DNA of 64,000 nucleotides from Alphaproteobacteria bacterium. Its GTDB lineage: Bacteria; Pseudomonadota; Alphaproteobacteria; Micropepsales; Micropepsaceae. The stretch spans positions 1 to 64,000 of the forward strand of contig CANIAL010000002.1 of assembly GCA_947465395.1 (NCBI GenBank). Direction: 5' to 3'. This document shows, piece by piece, positions 24,432 to 34,255 of the stretch. Every line of letters begins with the position of its first letter. Position 1 is the first letter of the stretch. Made by a program: the position numbers and the translations under genes. The notes below the pieces were generated by a model. That model was given only the letters and a program-made list of their open reading frames with translations, made no database searches and had not been told where the DNA came from.

Positions 24432-26219
24432 ATGGCCCGCGCCGCAACCACCGTTCCGTCTTCCATCCCCTCCATCGCCAGCCCCAGCCGCGACGATTTC
24501 GCCGCCATGCTGGAGCAGAGCTTCGTCACCCAGAGCCCCCAGGAAGGCAATGTCATCAAGGGCAAGATCGTCGCCATTGAGAATGACTTCGCCATGGTGG
24601 ATGTGGGCCTGAAGACCGAAGGCCGCGTGTCGCTGAAGGAATTCTCGATGCCGGGCATCCCCGCCAACATCCAGGTGGGCGATGAAGTGGAAGTTTACCT
24701 GGAGCGTGTTGAAAACGCCTTGGGCGAAGCCGTGCTGTCGCGCGACAAGGCCCGCCGCGAGGAAAGCTGGATCAAGCTGGAACGCGCCTTCAACGACCAG
24801 AGCCGCGTGCAGGGCGTCATCTTCGGCCGCGTCAAGGGCGGCTTCACGGTTGACCTGGACGGCGCCGTCGCCTTCCTGCCCGGTTCGCAGGTCGACGTTC
24901 GCCCCACCCGCGATGTCGGCCCCCTGATGAACCAGGCCCAGCCTTTCCAGATTCTGAAAATGGATCGCCGCCGCGGCAATATCGTGGTTTCGCGCCGCGC
25001 CGTTCTGGAAGAACGCCGCGCCGAGGAACGCACCAGCCTGGTCGCCAGCTTGCAGGAAAAGCAGATCGTCGAAGGCGTGGTCAAGAACATCACAGACTAC
25101 GGCGCCTTCGTGGACCTGGGCGGCGTGGACGGCCTGTTGCATGTCACCGACATCGCCTGGCGCCGCGTTTCGCACCCCACCGAAGTTCTGTCCGTGGGCC
25201 AGACCGTCACCGTGCAGATCATCAAGATCAACCATGAGACCCAGCGCATCTCGCTGGGCATGAAGCAGCTCCAGACCGATCCCTGGGAAGGCGTCGCCGC
25301 CAAGTATCCGGTGGGCGTGCAGTTCAAGGGCAAGGTCTCCAATGTCACCGACTATGGCGCTTTCGTGGAACTCGAACCCGGCGTCGAAGGCCTGGTGCAT
25401 GTCAGCGAAATGAGCTGGGTGAAGAAGAACCTGGCGCCCTCCAAGCTGGTCACCCCCGGCACGGAAGTGGATGTGGCCGTGCTGGAAGTGGATTCCAACA
25501 AGCGCCGCATTTCGCTGGGCCTGAAGCAGACCCAGGAAAATCCCTGGACCGGCTTCACCACCAAGTTCCCGGTCGGCACCGAGATCGAAGGCGAGATCAA
25601 GTCCATCACCGAGTTCGGCCTGTTCGTGGGCCTGGATTCGGATATCGACGGCATGGTCCATCTGTCCGACCTGTCCTGGACGGACGCGGGCGAAGACGCC
25701 ATCAAGACCTATGAAAAGGGCCAGATGGTCAAGGCCAAGGTCCTGGACGTGGACGTGGAAAAGGAGCGCGTCTCGCTGGGCATCAAGCAGCTTTCCGAAG
25801 CCCCGGCTTCCGCCAAGGGCGCTTCGGGCTCGTCTGCCAGTGCTTCGGCCAAGGACGCCGCCCCCGCTTCTGGCGGCGCGCTGCGCAAGAACCAGGTCGT
25901 CACCGGCACCGTCACCGAAGTCAATGACGGCGGCATCGAAGTGGAACTGGCCGATGGCAGCAAGGCCTTTATCCGCCGCGCTGACCTTTCCCGCGACCGC
26001 AACGACCAGCGCCCGGAACGCTTCGGCAAGGGCGACAAGGTGGACGCGCTGGTGACCAGCATCGACAAGGCCAGCCGCAAGGTCGGCCTGTCCATCAAGG
26101 CCCGCGAAATCTCGGAAGAGAAGGAAGCGGTGGCCCAGTTCGGTTCCTCCGACAGCGGCGCATCCCTGGGCGACATCCTGGGCGCGGCGCTCAAGAAGAA
26201 GACCAAGAAGGGCGAATAG
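24432..26219 (+). CDS. rpsA: 30S ribosomal protein S1
   Basis: A 595-residue protein with six S1/OB-fold repeats, which helps the 30S subunit bind and unfold mRNA. The ATG at 24432 follows AGGAAACAC; an in-frame TTG at 24402 has no such site. Repeats are recognisable from NVIKGKIVAIENDFAMVDVGLK near residue 43 onward, with the strong ones VVKNITDYGAFVDLGGVDGLLH, VSNVTDYGAFVELEPGVEGLVH and IKSITEFGLFVGLDSDIDGMVH. A Ser/Ala-rich spacer (about 455-485) precedes the last repeat, and the tail is Lys-rich. Confidence 0.96.
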   Translation: MARAATTVPSSIPSIASPSRDDFAAMLEQSFVTQSPQEGNVIKGKIVAIENDFAMVDVGLKTEGRVSLKEFSMPGIPANIQVGDEVEVYLERVENALGEAVLSRDKARREESWIKLERAFNDQSRVQGVIFGRVKGGFTVDLDGAVAFLPGSQVDVRPTRDVGPLMNQAQPFQILKMDRRRGNIVVSRRAVLEERRAEERTSLVASLQEKQIVEGVVKNITDYGAFVDLGGVDGLLHVTDIAWRRVSHPTEVLSVGQTVTVQIIKINHETQRISLGMKQLQTDPWEGVAAKYPVGVQFKGKVSNVTDYGAFVELEPGVEGLVHVSEMSWVKKNLAPSKLVTPGTEVDVAVLEVDSNKRRISLGLKQTQENPWTGFTTKFPVGTEIEGEIKSITEFGLFVGLDSDIDGMVHLSDLSWTDAGEDAIKTYEKGQMVKAKVLDVDVEKERVSLGIKQLSEAPASAKGASGSSASASAKDAAPASGGALRKNQVVTGTVTEVNDGGIEVELADGSKAFIRRADLSRDRNDQRPERFGKGDKVDALVTSIDKASRKVGLSIKAREISEEKEAVAQFGSSDSGASLGDILGAALKKKTKKGE

Positions 26220-26237
26220 AAAAACGCACCCTGAATT

Positions 26238-26316
26238 TCTCCCCCTGCAATGCGAAGCATTTTGCAGGGGGAGATGTCCGCTAGCGGGCTTGCCCGCGTG
26301 GCGGACAGAGGGGGTA
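26238..26316 (+). repeat. Palindromic intergenic repeat, family A, copy 3
   Basis: This is the cleanest copy. The first hairpin is CTCCCCCTGCAA (26239-26250) against TTGCAGGGGGAG (26262-26273) with nested TGC/GCA. The second hairpin is TGTCCGC (26275-26281) against GCGGACA (26301-26307), with inner GCGGGC-TT-GCCCGC. The element ends GAGGGGGT. It lies between the rpsA stop and the next terminator. Confidence 0.88.
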
Positions 26317-26330
26317 AGAAAACAAGAACA

Positions 26331-26359
26331 GCGCGCGGGTGTTCCCCGCGCGCTTTTTT
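26331..26359 (+). terminator. Rho-independent terminator after rpsA
   Basis: A nine-base perfect stem (GCGCGCGGG against CCCGCGCGC) with a short loop is followed by TTTTTT. It is just after repeat copy 3. Confidence 0.92.
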
Positions 26360-26415
26360 GTTTGTGGGCGAATCACATTAGGAAAAGCCCCATCAACCCG
26401 AGGGAGTTTTTTCCA

Positions 26416-26652
26416 ATGGCCAAGAAGAAGAAAAAGAGCGCTCTGACGACGCGCGCTCTGGAACTTGAAGATGCAATGGTCCGCCTGTTCACCGGCAAGG
26501 GCCCTGCCAAGAAAAAGAAGCGCCGCAAGGCCAAGAAGGGCGCCAAGAGCGCCGTCAAGGCCGTGGTCAAGAAGGTCAAGAAGAGCGCCAAGAAGGCCGT
26601 CAAGAAGGCCAAGAAGGCAACCAAGAAGCGCCGCAAGGCCAAGAAGAAGTAA
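26416..26652 (+). CDS. Lysine-rich histone H1-like protein
   Basis: A 78-residue, extremely basic protein. Residues 1-30 hold a short ordered-looking segment (ALTTRALELEDAMVRLF). The rest is nearly all Lys, Ala and Arg in KKAKKA-type repeats, like the C-terminal tail of eukaryotic H1 and bacterial H1-like proteins. It very probably binds DNA or RNA non-specifically. The ATG at 26416 is preceded by GGGAG about ten bases upstream, and flanking terminators make it a single-gene unit. It lies near ihfB, another nucleoid-protein gene. Confidence 0.8.
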   Translation: MAKKKKKSALTTRALELEDAMVRLFTGKGPAKKKKRRKAKKGAKSAVKAVVKKVKKSAKKAVKKAKKATKKRRKAKKK

Positions 26653-26677
26653 GACCGCCAAGGTCTCATTTCGCACA

Positions 26678-26715
26678 AACGCCCGTCCCCTTCACTGGGG
26701 GCGGGCGTTTTGTTT
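26678..26715 (+). terminator. Rho-independent terminator after the histone-like gene
   Basis: An 11-base stem with one G-T pair (CGCCCGTCCCC against GGGGGCGGGCG), loop TTCACT, then TTTTGTTTT. It may also serve the convergent EamA gene. Confidence 0.9.
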
Positions 26716-26743
26716 TACGGCTGTTGCTTATGGCTGTTCGCCA

Positions 26744-27661
26744 TTACGGCTGTTCCAAAGGCGGCGTCACCGCCAGCTTGCGGCGGCCCCAGAGCAAATT
26801 CAGCCCCAGCCCGCCCAGCACCAGCAGCGCCGCGACGATCTTCCATGCCTCAAGGCTCTCGCCCAGGAACAGGCTGGCCGCGCCCATGCCGAATACCGGC
26901 ACCAGCAGGGACATGGGCGAAACGGTGGCGGCGGGATAGCGCGACAGCAGCCAGGCCCACACGGCATAGCCGAACATGGTGTTGCCGACACTCTGCCAGA
27001 TCACGGCGGCCCAGGTGCCCCAGCCGGCATGGGTGATGCCCGAACTGATGGCGGGCCAGCCTTCGCGGATGAAGGACAGCGCGAACAAGGGCGGCACCGA
27101 AAACAGGCTGGCCCAGATCACATAGGACAGCATGTTCACCGGACCCGCCTCGCGGCTGACTTGATTGGCCACGGCCCAGCAAAAGGACGCGATGATGGCC
27201 AGCGCCAGTCCCAGCACGGTGGTGGTGTGCCCGCCGCTTCCGCCCGTGTGCGCCATGATCACGCCAATGCCCGCAATGGCCATGGCCAGCGCCAGCATCT
27301 GGTGCACCGCCAGCTTTTCCTTCTGGCGGTGCATGGAAAGGCCGATGGTGAAAAAGACCTGCATCTGCACCACCAGCGACGCCAGGCCGGGCGAGATCAT
27401 GCCGTTCATGGCGATGAACAGGATGCCGAACTGGCCGACCCCGATGAAGACGCCATAGGCCGCCAGGTTTCCCCAGCTTGTGGCGGGGCGGGGCAGGAAG
27501 AAGACGGCGGGCAGCAGCACAAAGGTAAAGCGCAAGGCCGCCAGCAGCAGCGGCGGCAGCGCATCCAGCGCCACGCGGATGACCACGAAATTGACGCCCC
27601 AGACGGCCACCACCGCCAGCGCCAGCGCCGCATCGCGCAAGGATAGAGTCTTGGCCGTCAT
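26744..27661 (-). CDS. EamA-family (DMT) transporter
   Basis: A 305-residue protein with ten predicted transmembrane helices in two EamA repeats. The first contains VVAVWGVNFVVIRVALDALPP and the second LVPVFGMGAASLFLGESL, both family signatures. It is most like the RhtA/YedA-type amino-acid or metabolite exporters, but the substrate cannot be read from the sequence. The gene is convergent with the histone-like gene and interrupts the rpsA-ihfB neighbourhood common in alphaproteobacteria. Confidence 0.87.
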   Translation of the reverse strand: MTAKTLSLRDAALALAVVAVWGVNFVVIRVALDALPPLLLAALRFTFVLLPAVFFLPRPATSWGNLAAYGVFIGVGQFGILFIAMNGMISPGLASLVVQMQVFFTIGLSMHRQKEKLAVHQMLALAMAIAGIGVIMAHTGGSGGHTTTVLGLALAIIASFCWAVANQVSREAGPVNMLSYVIWASLFSVPPLFALSFIREGWPAISSGITHAGWGTWAAVIWQSVGNTMFGYAVWAWLLSRYPAATVSPMSLLVPVFGMGAASLFLGESLEAWKIVAALLVLGGLGLNLLWGRRKLAVTPPLEQP

Positions 27662-27929
27662 GGCGCCCCCCGGATTCGCCCCGCCACTCTAAGGGGGCAG
27701 GCCCGGGCAGGCCCCCGCAAGCTTTGCATGGCGGCCCCGACAGCCGCTTTGGCCCATTCCCGGCCTCAAAAAGCCGCCCCAAAGCACATCAGAAGCGTGC
27801 TTTTGGAGTTCCAGAGGTGGAAAAAGGCTGCGTTTTCAGATGCTTCCACATTGACGGGGTCATGGCCCTCTGACAACGTACCCGTGCCGGGCGGCGTTAC
27901 ACGCCGGGTAATGTCCCTTAGGGGCTGGG

Positions 27930-28223
27930 ATGATTAAATCTGAACTGGTTGCGCGGCTGACCGCGCGCTATCCGCATCTGTACCACCGTGATGTGGAACG
28001 CATCGTCACGACGGTGCTGGACAGCATCACCAAGGCGCTGGCCGAAGGTCACCGGGTGGAACTGCGCGGCTTTGGCGCTTTCTCGGTCAAGGTGCGGCCG
28101 TCGCGCATGGGCCGCAATCCCCGCACGGGCGAACCGGTCTCGGTGGGCGAAAAACGCGCGCCCTTTTTCCGCACCGGCAAGGAATTGCGCGAACGCCTGA
28201 ATGGCGGCACGCCCGAAACGTGA
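27930..28223 (+). CDS. ihfB: Integration host factor beta subunit
   Basis: A 97-residue HU/IHF-fold DNA-bending protein. [23 protein letters not shown] opens it, and the DNA-inserting arm carries [10 protein letters not shown] followed by the [13 protein letters not shown] end typical of IHF beta. IHF bends DNA at sigma-54 promoters, recombination sites and many regulatory regions. The stop overlaps the pyrF GTG by four bases. Confidence 0.94.
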   Translation: MIKSELVARLTARYPHLYHRDVERIVTTVLDSITKALAEGHRVELRGFGAFSVKVRPSRMGRNPRTGEPVSVGEKRAPFFRTGKELRERLNGGTPET

Positions 28224-28912
28224 CGAATCCGGTTTTTGTTGCCCTCGACACCCCCGACCTTGCCGCCGCCAAGGCGCTGGCGCGCGAACTGAGGCCCTAT
28301 GTGGGCGGGCTGAAGCTGGGTCTGGAGTTTTTCAGCGCCCATGGCCCGGACGGCGTGCGCGAATTTTCCGGCATGGGATTTCCCGTCTTCCTGGACCTGA
28401 AATTCCACGACATTCCCAACACGGTGGCGGGCGCGGTGCGATCCGCCATGGCGCTGGATGTGGCGATCGTGAATGTCCATGCCGCGGGCGGGCCCGCCAT
28501 GCTGGCGGCAGCGAAGGAAGCCGCTGGTGGCAAAGCTAGGATCATCGCCGTCACCGTTCTCACCAGCCTCAGCGATGGCGATTTGGCCGCGGTGGGTCAG
28601 ACGCCGCCCGCTGCCGACCAGGTCTTGCGCCTGGCCAAGCTGGTGAAAGCCTGCGGCCTGGATGGCGTGGTCTGCTCGGCGCATGAGATCGCGCCGCTGC
28701 GCGCCGCCTTGGGCAAGGATTTTCTCCTGGTGGTGCCGGGCATCCGGCCGCAGGGCGCGGCGCTGGGCGACCAGACCCGCGTCATGGGCCCCCTTGAAGC
28801 CCACCGCGCGGGCGCCGACATATTGGTGATCGGCCGGCCCATCACGGCCGCCCCCGATCCCGTCCAGGCGGCGCGGGATATCGCCGAAAGCCTAGGTTTC
28901 TCCTTCACTTAA
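28220..28912 (+). CDS. pyrF: Orotidine 5'-phosphate decarboxylase
   Basis: A 230-residue TIM-barrel enzyme making UMP from OMP. The start is GTG 28220, overlapping the ihfB stop. The active-site block [16 protein letters not shown] (about 56-71) carries the D-K-x-x-D catalytic array, and the phosphate-binding end shows VVPGIRP and [12 protein letters not shown]. carB of the same pyrimidine pathway is at 55959. Confidence 0.95.
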   Translation: MTNPVFVALDTPDLAAAKALARELRPYVGGLKLGLEFFSAHGPDGVREFSGMGFPVFLDLKFHDIPNTVAGAVRSAMALDVAIVNVHAAGGPAMLAAAKEAAGGKARIIAVTVLTSLSDGDLAAVGQTPPAADQVLRLAKLVKACGLDGVVCSAHEIAPLRAALGKDFLLVVPGIRPQGAALGDQTRVMGPLEAHRAGADILVIGRPITAAPDPVQAARDIAESLGFSFT

Positions 28913-28969
28913 GCATTGTTCCCGGGGTTGCTTGATTTCCCCTTTTGCCCGGCTCATAAGCACCATCCC

Positions 28970-29608
28970 ATGCCCGATATTCAGGTCAAGATCTGCGGCA
29001 TCAACAGCATGACCGCCGCCGACGCCGTTTTGCAGGCTGGCGCGGACTATGGCGGGCTGGTGTTCTTTGAACGCTCGCCGCGCCATCTGGCGCTGGAGGC
29101 TGGCGCGAAGCTGGCCGATCACATGCGCGGCAGGCTGAAGCTGGCGGCGCTGGTGGTGGATGCGGGGGACGAGGAACTGGCTGCCATTGCGCAAAACGTG
29201 AAGCCAGATTTCTTCCAGCTGCATGGAAAGGAAACACCGGCGCGCGCGTCAGAGATCAGGAACCGTTTCGGCGCCAGGGTGATCAAGGCGCTGACCCCGG
29301 ACACCATGGATGCCGCCGCCAGCTATGACGTGGACCTTCTGATGTTCGACACGCCAGCGCCCCGGAATGCGGTACGTCCCGGCGGCCATGGCGCGGCCTT
29401 TGACTGGGCCATGCTGAATGGCAAGCGTTTCGCGCTGCCCTGGTTCCTGGCGGGCGGCCTCAATCCCGAAAATGTGGCGCGGGCCATTGCTGCCAGCGGC
29501 GCGATGATGGTGGATGTGTCGTCCGGCGTGGAAAGCGCGCCCGGCGTCAAAAGCCCCGCCCGCATCGCCGCATTCGTGGCGGCAGCCCGGCAAAAGGTGA
29601 GCGCGTGA
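28970..29608 (+). CDS. trpF: Phosphoribosylanthranilate isomerase
   Basis: A 212-residue TIM-barrel enzyme of tryptophan synthesis. The ATG at 28970 gives the standard start [12 protein letters not shown]; an upstream in-frame start adds 18 unlikely residues. Motifs are [35 protein letters not shown] and [16 protein letters not shown]. The gene overlaps trpB by four bases and heads trpF-trpB-trpA-accD-folC. Confidence 0.95.
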   Translation: MPDIQVKICGINSMTAADAVLQAGADYGGLVFFERSPRHLALEAGAKLADHMRGRLKLAALVVDAGDEELAAIAQNVKPDFFQLHGKETPARASEIRNRFGARVIKALTPDTMDAAASYDVDLLMFDTPAPRNAVRPGGHGAAFDWAMLNGKRFALPWFLAGGLNPENVARAIAASGAMMVDVSSGVESAPGVKSPARIAAFVAAARQKVSA

Positions 29609-30819
29609 GCAAGATTCCAAACTCCCTGCGGACCGGTCCCGATGCGCGGGGCCATTTCGGCGAATTCGGCGGGCGCTATGTCGCCGAAACCCTGATGCCG
29701 CTGCTGCTGCAGCTTGAAACGGCTTACCAGGACGCCAGGAAAGACCCGGAATTCGCGCGCGAGCTGGGCGACCTGCTCACCCATTATGTGGGCCGGGAAA
29801 GCCCGCTCTATTTCGCGCCGCGTCTCACGGCGCATTTCGGCGGCGCGAAAATCTACCTCAAGCGCGAAGACCTCAACCATACCGGCGCGCACAAGATCAA
29901 CAACTGCCTGGGCCAGATTTTGCTGGCCCGGCGCATGGGCAAGACCCGCATCATCGCCGAAACCGGCGCGGGCCAGCATGGGGTCGCCACCGCCACCGTG
30001 GCGGCGCGCTTCGGTCTTCCGTGTACGGTCTATATGGGCGAGGTGGATATCGCCCGCCAGAAGCCCAATGTCTTCCGCATGAATTTGCTGGGCGCGGAAG
30101 TGCGCTCCGTCACCTCCGGCTCGCGCACCCTGAAAGACGCCACCAATGAGGCGCTGCGCGACTGGGTCGCCAATGTGGACGACACGTTCTACATCATCGG
30201 CTCGGTGGTCGGCCCGCATCCCTATCCCATGCTGGTGCGCGATTTCCAGGCCGTGATCGGCGAGGAAGCCCGGGCGCAGATGCTGGCGCAGGAAAAGAAG
30301 CTGCCCGATCTCGTGGTGGCGTGCGTGGGCGGCGGCTCCAATGCCATCGGCATGTTCCACCCGTTCCTGGACGACGCCAGTGTGGAAATCCACGGGGTGG
30401 AAGCGTCGGGCGAAGGCGTGGACACAGATCGCCATGCCGCCACCATCTCGCGCGGCTCGCCCGGGGTGCTGCACGGCACGCGCTCTTACCTGTTGCAGGA
30501 CAAGGACGGGCAGGTGATCGAAGCCCATTCCATTTCGGCCGGACTGGATTATCCCGGCATCGGGCCGGAACATTCCTGGCTGAAGGACATGGGCCGGGTG
30601 CAGTATTTCTCCGCCACGGATAAAGAGGCGCTGGACGCCTTCATGCTGCTGTCGAAACTGGAAGGCATCATTCCGGCACTGGAGTCTGCACACGCCCTGG
30701 CGCATTTGGCGCGCATCGCCCCGAAAATGGGCAAGGACAAGGCCATCGCGGTCTGTCTCTCGGGACGCGGCGACAAGGACATCTTCTCCGTCGCGGAAAA
30801 ACTGGGGCGGACAATATGA
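29605..30819 (+). CDS. trpB: Tryptophan synthase beta chain
   Basis: A 404-residue PLP enzyme joining indole and serine. The start is GTG 29605. The PLP lysine is in [12 protein letters not shown], the phosphate loop is [12 protein letters not shown], and [16 protein letters not shown] matches the catalytic-Glu region. It overlaps trpF and trpA by four bases each, allowing balanced synthesis of the alpha2beta2 complex. Confidence 0.97.
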   Translation: MSKIPNSLRTGPDARGHFGEFGGRYVAETLMPLLLQLETAYQDARKDPEFARELGDLLTHYVGRESPLYFAPRLTAHFGGAKIYLKREDLNHTGAHKINNCLGQILLARRMGKTRIIAETGAGQHGVATATVAARFGLPCTVYMGEVDIARQKPNVFRMNLLGAEVRSVTSGSRTLKDATNEALRDWVANVDDTFYIIGSVVGPHPYPMLVRDFQAVIGEEARAQMLAQEKKLPDLVVACVGGGSNAIGMFHPFLDDASVEIHGVEASGEGVDTDRHAATISRGSPGVLHGTRSYLLQDKDGQVIEAHSISAGLDYPGIGPEHSWLKDMGRVQYFSATDKEALDAFMLLSKLEGIIPALESAHALAHLARIAPKMGKDKAIAVCLSGRGDKDIFSVAEKLGRTI

Positions 30820-31637
30820 GCCGCATCAAGGCCCGCTTCGATGCGCTGAAGGCCGCCAACCGGGCCGCCTTCATTCCCTTCATTTCGGCGGGCGATCCCG
30901 ACGCCGCCACATCGGCGGCATTGCTGGAAAGCCTGCCGGGCGCGGGCGCGGACCTGATCGAATTGGGCATGCCCTTCACCGATCCCATGGCCGATGGCCC
31001 GGCGGTACAGGCATCATCCCTGCGTGCGCTCAAATCCGGTGCGACCATGGCATCCACCTTCGACATGGTGCGCGGCTTCCGAAGCAAGGACATCGCCACG
31101 CCCGTCATCCTGATGGGCTATTTCAATCCCGTGCATGCCTGGGGCGCGGCGAAATTTGCCGCCGATGCCGCGGCCGCCGGCGTGGACGGACTGATCATCG
31201 TGGACCTGCCGCCGGAGGAAGACGAAACACTCCGCACCGCCGCCAACAAGGCCGGCATCGACATGATCCGGCTGGTGACGCCCACCACCGATGCGGCGCG
31301 GCTTGGCAAGGTCCTGAACGGCGCGTCTGGCTTTCTCTATTATGTCTCCGTCGCCGGGGTCACCGGCACCAAGAGCTTCACCGAATCCGATGTGCGGGAC
31401 GCACTCACCCGCATCCGCGCCGCCAGCAGCCTGCCGGTGGCGGTGGGGTTCGGCATCCGCACGCCGGAGCAGGCCGGTTCAATCGCCAAATTCGCCGACG
31501 CCGTGGTGGTGGGGTCCGCCATCGTGGCCCTGGCCGAAGCCGTGGGCCCAGCCCAGCTGGTGGCGAAAACCGGGGAACTCTGCCGCGCTTTGGCAGGTTC
31601 CACACATGATGCCAGGAATGATAAGGTGCGGGCATGA
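30816..31637 (+). CDS. trpA: Tryptophan synthase alpha chain
   Basis: A 273-residue TIM-barrel subunit that splits indole-3-glycerol phosphate to indole for TrpB. Catalytic Glu is in [15 protein letters not shown] and catalytic Asp in [10 protein letters not shown]; the phosphate site shows [10 protein letters not shown]. It is coupled by ATGA to trpB and accD. Confidence 0.96.
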   Translation: MSRIKARFDALKAANRAAFIPFISAGDPDAATSAALLESLPGAGADLIELGMPFTDPMADGPAVQASSLRALKSGATMASTFDMVRGFRSKDIATPVILMGYFNPVHAWGAAKFAADAAAAGVDGLIIVDLPPEEDETLRTAANKAGIDMIRLVTPTTDAARLGKVLNGASGFLYYVSVAGVTGTKSFTESDVRDALTRIRAASSLPVAVGFGIRTPEQAGSIAKFADAVVVGSAIVALAEAVGPAQLVAKTGELCRALAGSTHDARNDKVRA

Positions 31638-32560
31638 ACTGGATCACCAATTTCGTGCGGCCCAAGATCAAGGGCCTGATGGCCAAGTCGGCGGGGTCCG
31701 GCACGCCGGAAAATCTGTGGCGCAAATGCTCGGCCTGCGGCGAGATGGTGTTCCACCGCGACCTTACCGCCAACATGTTCGTCTGCCCCAACTGCGGCCA
31801 TCACATGCGCATCGGCCCGGCGGAACGGTTCGCCTTTACCTTTGACGCCAACAGTTTCTCCGAACTGAAGCCGCCTTCGGTGGGCGCGGACCCGCTGCAT
31901 TTCCGCGGCGACAAGAAATACATTGATGAGCTGAAAGCGGCGCGCGGCAAAACCTCGCGTCCCGAAGCCTTCAGCGCTGCGCGCGGCACCATTGATGGCT
32001 TGCCGGTGATGGTGGCGGTGCAGCCGTTCGATTTCCTGGGCGGTTCGCTGGGCATGGGCGTGGGCGAGGGGCTGGTGGAAGCCATGGAAGCCGCCATTTC
32101 CGAAAAGCGCCCCTTCATCCTTTATGTCTCGTCCGGCGGCGCGCGCATGCAGGAAGGCATTTTGTCCCTGATGCAGATGCCCCGCGCCACCATCCTGGTG
32201 GACATGCTGCGCGAGGCGGGGCTGCCTTATATCGTGGTGCTCACCGATCCCACTTTTGGCGGCGTCAGCGCCTCCTACGCCATGCTGGGCGACATCCAGA
32301 TCGCCGAACCGGGCGCGCAGATCGGCTTCACGGGCGCGCGCGTCATCGCCCAGACCATCCGCGAGAAACTGCCCGAAGGCTTCCAGCGCGCGGAATATCT
32401 GCTGGCCCATGGCATGCTGGACATGGTGACACCGCGCAAGGAGATGCGCGCCACGCTTTCCCGCGTGCTGCATTTGCTGGCGGGCAAGACGCGTCCCCGC
32501 GCCAGCCGACCTGTGCCGCTGGCGGCAAACGGTAATGGGCACGCTGCGATAGCGCCGTGA
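31634..32560 (+). CDS. accD: Acetyl-CoA carboxylase carboxyltransferase beta subunit
   Basis: A 308-residue subunit that works with AccA to carboxylate acetyl-CoA for fatty-acid synthesis. The N-terminal four-Cys zinc ribbon is CSACGE...CPNCGHH (about residues 33-57). The carboxyltransferase core carries [17 protein letters not shown] and GFTGARVI. It overlaps trpA before and folC after by four bases; this trp-accD-folC order is a known proteobacterial arrangement. Confidence 0.96.
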   Translation: MNWITNFVRPKIKGLMAKSAGSGTPENLWRKCSACGEMVFHRDLTANMFVCPNCGHHMRIGPAERFAFTFDANSFSELKPPSVGADPLHFRGDKKYIDELKAARGKTSRPEAFSAARGTIDGLPVMVAVQPFDFLGGSLGMGVGEGLVEAMEAAISEKRPFILYVSSGGARMQEGILSLMQMPRATILVDMLREAGLPYIVVLTDPTFGGVSASYAMLGDIQIAEPGAQIGFTGARVIAQTIREKLPEGFQRAEYLLAHGMLDMVTPRKEMRATLSRVLHLLAGKTRPRASRPVPLAANGNGHAAIAP

Positions 32561-33885
32561 CCGCATCCGTCACGGCGGCGCCCCGCAGCGACGCCATCCT
32601 GGCGCGGCTGCTGGCGCTGCATCCCAAAAAGATAGACCTGGTGCTGGACCGCATGCTGCGGCTGCTGTCGGCGCTGGGCGATCCGCAACTATCACTGCCC
32701 CCTGTGATCCATGTTGCGGGCACCAATGGCAAAGGCTCTGCCTGCGCTTTTTCCCGCGCCATGCTTGAGGCGCAGGGCCTGAAGGTCCACACCCATATCT
32801 CGCCCCACCTGGTGCGCTTCCATGAACGCATCCGCATCGCGGGTGAATTGATCAGCGAGGAGGCGCTCTGCGACCTGCTGGAGGAAGTGGAGCGGGTCAA
32901 TGACGGCGCCCCCATCACCTTCTTCGAAATCACGGGCGCGGCCATGTTCCTGGCCTTTGCCCGCCATCCCGCCGATGCCGTGGTGCTGGAAGTGGGGCTG
33001 GGCGGCAAATATGACGCCACCAACGTGGTGCCGAACCCGGCCATGACCATCATCCAGCCGGTGGGGCTGGACCATGTTGAATTCCTGGGCAACGACATTG
33101 CCGGCATCGCCGCCGAAAAGGCGGGCATCATCAAGGCCCGCGTGCCGCTGGTGGTGGGACCGCAGGATGATATCCCGCTGGACGTGATCCTGCGCCGTGC
33201 CGACCAGCTGGGCGCGCCCGCTTTCGTCTTTGGCCAGGATTTCCAGACGCGGCAGGAACATGGCCGCATGGTCTATGAAGACGGCATGGGCCTTCTGGAT
33301 CTGCCGCTGCCAAAACTGATCGGCCGCCACCAGATCGAGAATGCCGGTGTCGCCATCGCTGGCCTGCGCCATGCCAAGATGGGGTGGGGCGCAGACGCGG
33401 CAGTGGAGAAGGGGCTCAGCACCGTGGACTGGCCGGCGCGGCTGCAGCGCCTGTCCCATGGCCCGCTGATGGATGATGCGCCGCCGGGGGCAGAGATATG
33501 GCTGGATGGCGGGCACAATCCGCATTGCGCCGCGGCCGTCTCCCGCGCCATCGCGGACCTGGACGACAAGACGGAACGGCCGCTGTACCTGATCTGCGGC
33601 ATGCTGAACACGAAAGACGCGCTGGGCTTCCTCTCTGCTTTCCAGGGTCTGGCGCGGCATGTGGTGACGGTGCCGATACCGGGCGAGGCGGCGGGCATGG
33701 GCGCGGGCGCGCTGTATGACGCCGCGCGGCGGGCAGGGCTGGATGCGGCCCCCGCCGAGGACATGGACGACGCCATGGCGCAGATTGATGCCTGGTCACG
33801 GGCAAGGGAAAATGATCCGCCGCCCCGCATCCTGATTTGCGGCTCGCTATATCTGGCGGGTCATGTGTTGAAGCAGAACGGCTAG
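32557..33885 (+). CDS. folC: Folylpolyglutamate synthase / dihydrofolate synthase
   Basis: A 442-residue Mur-ligase-fold enzyme that adds glutamate to dihydropteroate and folates. GTG 32557 overlaps the accD stop. The ATP loop is [18 protein letters not shown] (about 50-67), followed by TSPHLVRF-like [14 protein letters not shown] and [13 protein letters not shown]. Its stop TAG shares bases with the trxA stop on the other strand (CTAG at 33882-33885), so the two operons collide exactly end to end. Confidence 0.95.
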   Translation: MTASVTAAPRSDAILARLLALHPKKIDLVLDRMLRLLSALGDPQLSLPPVIHVAGTNGKGSACAFSRAMLEAQGLKVHTHISPHLVRFHERIRIAGELISEEALCDLLEEVERVNDGAPITFFEITGAAMFLAFARHPADAVVLEVGLGGKYDATNVVPNPAMTIIQPVGLDHVEFLGNDIAGIAAEKAGIIKARVPLVVGPQDDIPLDVILRRADQLGAPAFVFGQDFQTRQEHGRMVYEDGMGLLDLPLPKLIGRHQIENAGVAIAGLRHAKMGWGADAAVEKGLSTVDWPARLQRLSHGPLMDDAPPGAEIWLDGGHNPHCAAAVSRAIADLDDKTERPLYLICGMLNTKDALGFLSAFQGLARHVVTVPIPGEAAGMGAGALYDAARRAGLDAAPAEDMDDAMAQIDAWSRARENDPPPRILICGSLYLAGHVLKQNG

Positions 33886-34199
33886 ATCGCCGATTCAATC
33901 CATTCCTTGATCTTGGACTTGGGCAGGGCGCCGACCTTGGTGGCGGCAACCTGGCCCTTGTGGAAGATCATCATGGTGGGAATGCCGCGCACGCCATACT
34001 TGGTGGGCACATGCGGGTTTTCATCAATGTTGATCTTGGCGATGGTCAGCTTGTCGCCCATCTCGGCGGACAATTCCTCCAGCGCGGGGGCGATCATGCG
34101 GCAGGGGCCGCACCATTCGGCCCAGAAATCCACCAGCACCGGCTTTGCGGCATCCAGGACATCGGCCTGGAAAGAGGCGTCGGAGACTTTGAGCGACAT
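33882..34199 (-). CDS. trxA: Thioredoxin
   Basis: A 105-residue cytosolic thioredoxin. The redox site WCGPC lies at 29-33 within FWAEWCGPCRM, and the cis-proline segment is YGVRGIPTMMIF. It keeps cytosolic disulfides reduced. It lies downstream of addA on the same strand. Confidence 0.97.
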   Translation of the reverse strand: MSLKVSDASFQADVLDAAKPVLVDFWAEWCGPCRMIAPALEELSAEMGDKLTIAKINIDENPHVPTKYGVRGIPTMMIFHKGQVAATKVGALPKSKIKEWIESAI

Positions 34200-34255
34200 G
34201 GGCTTGTTCCTTGGGTATTGGGACGCTTCTTATCTAGGAACGCGCTCCCCTCCGG

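Noticed and set aside
26465-27646. A 393-codon frame running through the histone-like and EamA genes
   Set aside because: It crosses a terminator and two well-supported genes and has the composition of a shadow frame.
27728-27937. A 69-codon frame upstream of ihfB
   Set aside because: It has no Shine-Dalgarno signal, no recognisable family, and overlaps the ihfB start in another frame. It is more likely leader sequence.
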